Origin: Deltaproteobacteria bacterium
GTDB lineage: Bacteria; Desulfobacterota; DSM-4660; Desulfatiglandales; Desulfatiglandaceae
DNA: 7,863 bases
Reading direction: 5' to 3'
Assembly: GCA_019307165.1 (NCBI GenBank)
Contig: JAFDKD010000127.1
Coordinates: 1-7,863 of the forward strand
The notes below the pieces were generated by a model, which searched no databases, was not told the DNA's origin, and saw nothing but the letters and a program-made list of their open reading frames with translations. Every line of letters starts with the position of its first letter. The first letter of the stretch is position 1. A program made the translations under genes and the position numbers. Below are positions 6,666-7,863 of the stretch, one piece after another.

Positions 6666-6671
6666 CTCCTT
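6666..6671 (-). promoter_or_regulatory. Ribosome binding site deciding the metF start
   Basis: AAGGAG on the minus strand, 6 nt before ATG 6659. The in-frame ATG at 6698 has no such motif and falls at the inner end of a stable hairpin arm, so the 13 extra residues it would add are probably not translated. Confidence 0.8.
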
Positions 6672-6675
6672 TCTC

Positions 6676-6729
6676 CATCCGACACTCAACTCGGACATCC
6701 ATAATTATGTCCGAGTTGAGTGCCGGATG
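6676..6729. repeat. Strong 23-bp hairpin between the regulator gene and metF
   Basis: The arms 6676-6698 and 6707-6729 pair at 22 of 23 positions (one A-C mismatch, 6682/6723) around an 8-nt loop. The core arm on the plus strand is CACTCAACTCGGACAT. It begins 11 nt after the regulator stop and ends 4 nt before the metF ribosome binding site. No T-run follows on either strand, so it is not a typical intrinsic terminator. It may be an RNA-stability or attenuation hairpin, a protein-binding dyad, or a dispersed palindromic repeat. Confidence 0.9.
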
Positions 6730-6740
6730 ACCAAGGGCTA

Positions 6741-7313
6741 TTAATTCGGCTCAAGCAATCGAGCCACTTCCTCTTTCAACTGGGACAGGGGCAACGGCTT
6801 CGAAAAACAGACATCCGCTCCAAAGCCTGTCATTTTTTTGAATTTTTCCTCATCCAGGTAAGCTGACAAAACGATAATCTTGATATCGGCCGTTTCCGGA
6901 TTGCCCTTGATCTTTTGACAAACCTCGGATCCCTTGATGTCCGGCATCATGATGTCCAGAATCATGAGATGCGGCCTAAAGTGGTTCACCTGGAGACCGG
7001 CCTCGAACCCGTCGGCGGCTGAAATAACCTCGTAATCGTGTTCATCTTCCTCCAGGGCCTGAACTATGGTTTCGACAATAATGGGATCGTCATCCACCAC
7101 CAGGATTCTGCGCCTCCCGTCATCCGGCTCCGCATCCGGAATGGGAATTCCCTGGCCGCGCATAAAGGTCTCCAGATCGGAAAGCTTGATTCGACGGTGA
7201 CCGCCGACTGTCTTATAGGCCTTGATATGGCCCGACTCGATCCAGTTGATGATGGTTTTGGGAGATACGCTGCAGTACTTGCTGGCCTTAAATACGGTCA
7301 GGATGTCTTCCAT
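6741..7313 (-). CDS. Response regulator with N-terminal MerR/excisionase-type HTH and C-terminal receiver domain
   Basis: A 190-residue cytoplasmic regulator. Residues 1-52 form a MerR/excisionase-like winged HTH (VFKASKYCSVSPKTIINWIE, then GHIKAYKTVGGHRRI), which binds DNA in this family. Residues about 68-188 are a CheY-like receiver with the acidic triad (D74-D75-D76), the phospho-acceptor D120 (LMILDIMMPD), S150 and the conserved K172 (SKPLP), so it should be phosphorylated by a histidine kinase. No kinase is in the window. The HTH-before-receiver order is the reverse of the common OmpR or NarL layout. ATG 7313 is preceded by AAGGAGT with 7-nt spacing. It is the first gene of the minus-strand series, separated from metF by a hairpin. 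It could regulate the C1/redox genes, but proximity is the only evidence. Confidence 0.92.
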   Translation of the reverse strand: MEDILTVFKASKYCSVSPKTIINWIESGHIKAYKTVGGHRRIKLSDLETFMRGQGIPIPDAEPDDGRRRILVVDDDPIIVETIVQALEEDEHDYEVISAADGFEAGLQVNHFRPHLMILDIMMPDIKGSEVCQKIKGNPETADIKIIVLSAYLDEEKFKKMTGFGADVCFSKPLPLSQLKEEVARLLEPN

Positions 7314-7320
7314 GGCATGA

Positions 7321-7327
7321 ACTCCTT
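7321..7327 (-). promoter_or_regulatory. Ribosome binding site for the response regulator
   Basis: AAGGAGT on the minus strand, 7 nt before ATG 7313. It excludes the nearby out-of-frame ATG at 7318-7316. Confidence 0.7.
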
Positions 7328-7363
7328 GATGGTGTCTAATACCGAGTGCTTGGCATTACATTT

Positions 7364-7369
7364 ATTATA
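7364..7369 (-). promoter_or_regulatory. Candidate -10 element (TATAAT) upstream of the response regulator
   Basis: A perfect TATAAT on the minus strand, about 50 nt before the regulator start, would give a leader of roughly 45 nt. A long A/T-rich tract (about 7370-7430) lies just upstream and could act like an UP element. No good -35 hexamer is found at 16-18 nt spacing; the best is about TTTTCT. In AT-rich DNA the match may be chance. Confidence 0.4.
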
Positions 7370-7550
7370 GATTTTACCATTTGAAAAGAAAAAAATACCA
7401 TTAAAATAAAAATAATTCCTGTAATTTTGGAAATAAGCCCGGGACGGGCGATTTGTCAGGTTGGAAAAATGGTGGGTAGAACGGAAAGAATATCGAACAA
7501 GGAATGCTGAATTTCGAAGTGAAGCTAGCTTTCTCCCGTAGAGCCCCGCT

Positions 7551-7863
7551 CTAGGGTCTCCGCCTCGAGATCTTCGACAAGTGCGGGATAAACTCAGGAG
7601 GAAATCCAACTCTCCATTGAAAAAAGGGGCATTGTATCGCCCCCCTTTGCAAAAGGGGCTTCCGGGTTTTCAGTGGGTAGCAGGGTACAGAAAAGCCTAT
7701 CAATTGAAACCGGCAACATTCGTGGTCGTTGTCGTTGTCGTTGTCGTAATCGCCGTAAGGCACCCAACTCTCTCTGACGGCGTATTCGCGCCCACCGAGT
7801 TTCGTTAACATTGACACGATTCGGATGAGCATCGCCTTGCCATTCGAACTCTCTTGGGCATCA
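7551..7863 (-). CDS. Possible 3' end of a small protein entering from the right edge (uncertain)
   Basis: A minus-strand frame is open from the right edge to a TAG at 7551. The first residues, around NGKAMLIRIVSMLTKLGG, could form an amphipathic helix like the last helix of the small four-helix-bundle proteins of the 23S rRNA intervening-sequence type. I offer this only as a possibility. They run into an Asp-Asn tail encoded by the hexamer array and then repeat-like sequence. If real, the natural C-terminus may have been extended by repeats. With only about 20 informative residues visible, this may not be a gene at all. Confidence 0.25.
   Translation of the reverse strand, partial: DAQESSNGKAMLIRIVSMLTKLGGREYAVRESWVPYGDYDNDNDNDHECCRFQLIGFSVPCYPLKTRKPLLQRGAIQCPFFQWRVGFPPEFIPHLSKISRRRP
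7641..7658. repeat. C/G-tract inverted repeat
   Basis: CCCCCTTTGCAAAAGGGG folds on itself with near-perfect arms around GC. A further GGGGC at 7626-7630 can pair with GCCCC at 7639-7643. It resembles the CCCCTTT/AAAGGGG intergenic repeats seen in many bacterial genomes. Its role is unknown. Confidence 0.55.
7725..7748. repeat. Hexamer tandem repeat GTCGTT, four copies
   Basis: Three perfect GTCGTT units and one GTCGTA on the plus strand, preceded by a partial GTGGTC. On the minus strand the array reads as alternating Asp-Asn codons (DYDNDNDND). Confidence 0.85.

Larger units (their letters stand above)
7328..7863. other. Repeat mosaic at the right edge, no secure gene
   Basis: About 535 nt. 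It holds the AT-rich promoter region (7350-7430), then a stretch around 7480-7520 with near-repeats such as TATCGAA/TTTCGAA and AAGGAATGCTGAA that resembles dispersed intergenic repeats. A purine/pyrimidine-rich part at 7621-7660 follows (AAAAAAGGGGC, then CCCCCTTTGCAAAAGGGG, able to fold). Last come a hexamer array at 7725-7748 and a short open frame reaching the right edge. No terminator with a clear T-run was seen. Confidence 0.5.

Noticed and set aside
6660..6698. metF start at ATG 6698
   Set aside because: It has no ribosome binding site, lies in a hairpin arm, and adds 13 residues not expected at the MetF N-terminus. ATG 6659 has AAGGAG 6 nt upstream.
5847..6704. Plus-strand open frame of 285 codons opposite metF
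   Set aside because: It mirrors the metF coding strand. The minus-strand product has clear MetF landmarks and a good ribosome binding site.
7298..7609. Minus-strand frame of 103 codons upstream of the regulator
   Set aside because: It runs through the AT-rich promoter tract and repeats, overlaps the regulator start and ribosome binding site, and has no motif.
7621..7748. CRISPR array
   Set aside because: The repeats are 6 nt or simple foldbacks with no regular repeat-spacer pattern.

Overview
The window looks like a GC-rich anaerobic genome of the Desulfobacterota type, probably a sulfate reducer close to Desulfobacterales. This is inferred from the gene content (a folate C1 enzyme beside NuoE/NuoF/formate-dehydrogenase-like redox subunits, and a MerR-like HTH plus receiver regulator) and from the dense intergenic repeats. 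No species can be named from the sequence alone.

All convincing genes are on the minus strand, so transcription runs from high to low coordinates. At the right edge (about 7314-7863) there is no secure complete gene. That stretch holds an AT-rich candidate promoter, a mosaic of short repeats, and perhaps the last codons of a small protein that begins outside the window. Next come an HTH-receiver response regulator (7313-6741), a strong 23-bp hairpin (6729-6676), and a short MetF-like methylenetetrahydrofolate reductase (6659-5784). A gap of about 280 bp follows, filled by a 141-bp imperfect palindrome and a REP-like motif. Then come an 894-residue formate-dehydrogenase-alpha/NuoG-like protein with a TTG start (5504-2820), a NuoE-like [2Fe-2S] subunit (2712-2230), and a NuoF protein fused to a GltD-like FAD oxidoreductase (2221 to beyond position 1). 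The last gene runs off the left edge in one unbroken reading frame of 740 codons.

The last three genes form an NAD(P)H-oxidising or NAD(P)H-producing diaphorase module of the kind that partners formate dehydrogenases and electron-bifurcating hydrogenases. Here the usual key positions are altered. The molybdopterin subunit has Trp where formate dehydrogenases carry catalytic Sec/Cys, and Gly where the catalytic His is expected. The NuoF part lacks the segment that carries three of the four ligands of the N3 [4Fe-4S] cluster. The adjacent MetF-like protein has Thr where the folate-contacting Gln is expected. My main hypothesis is that this is not a formate dehydrogenase. It may be a rewired flavin/Fe-S electron-transfer complex, possibly serving the neighbouring MetF-like enzyme or another partner. 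That link is inference from gene order and residue changes only.

The joints between genes are full of repeats: two heptamer tandem arrays after the molybdopterin gene, a REP-like motif, a long palindrome, a short perfect-arm hairpin and a hexamer array. One heptamer array forms the last residues of the molybdopterin subunit.
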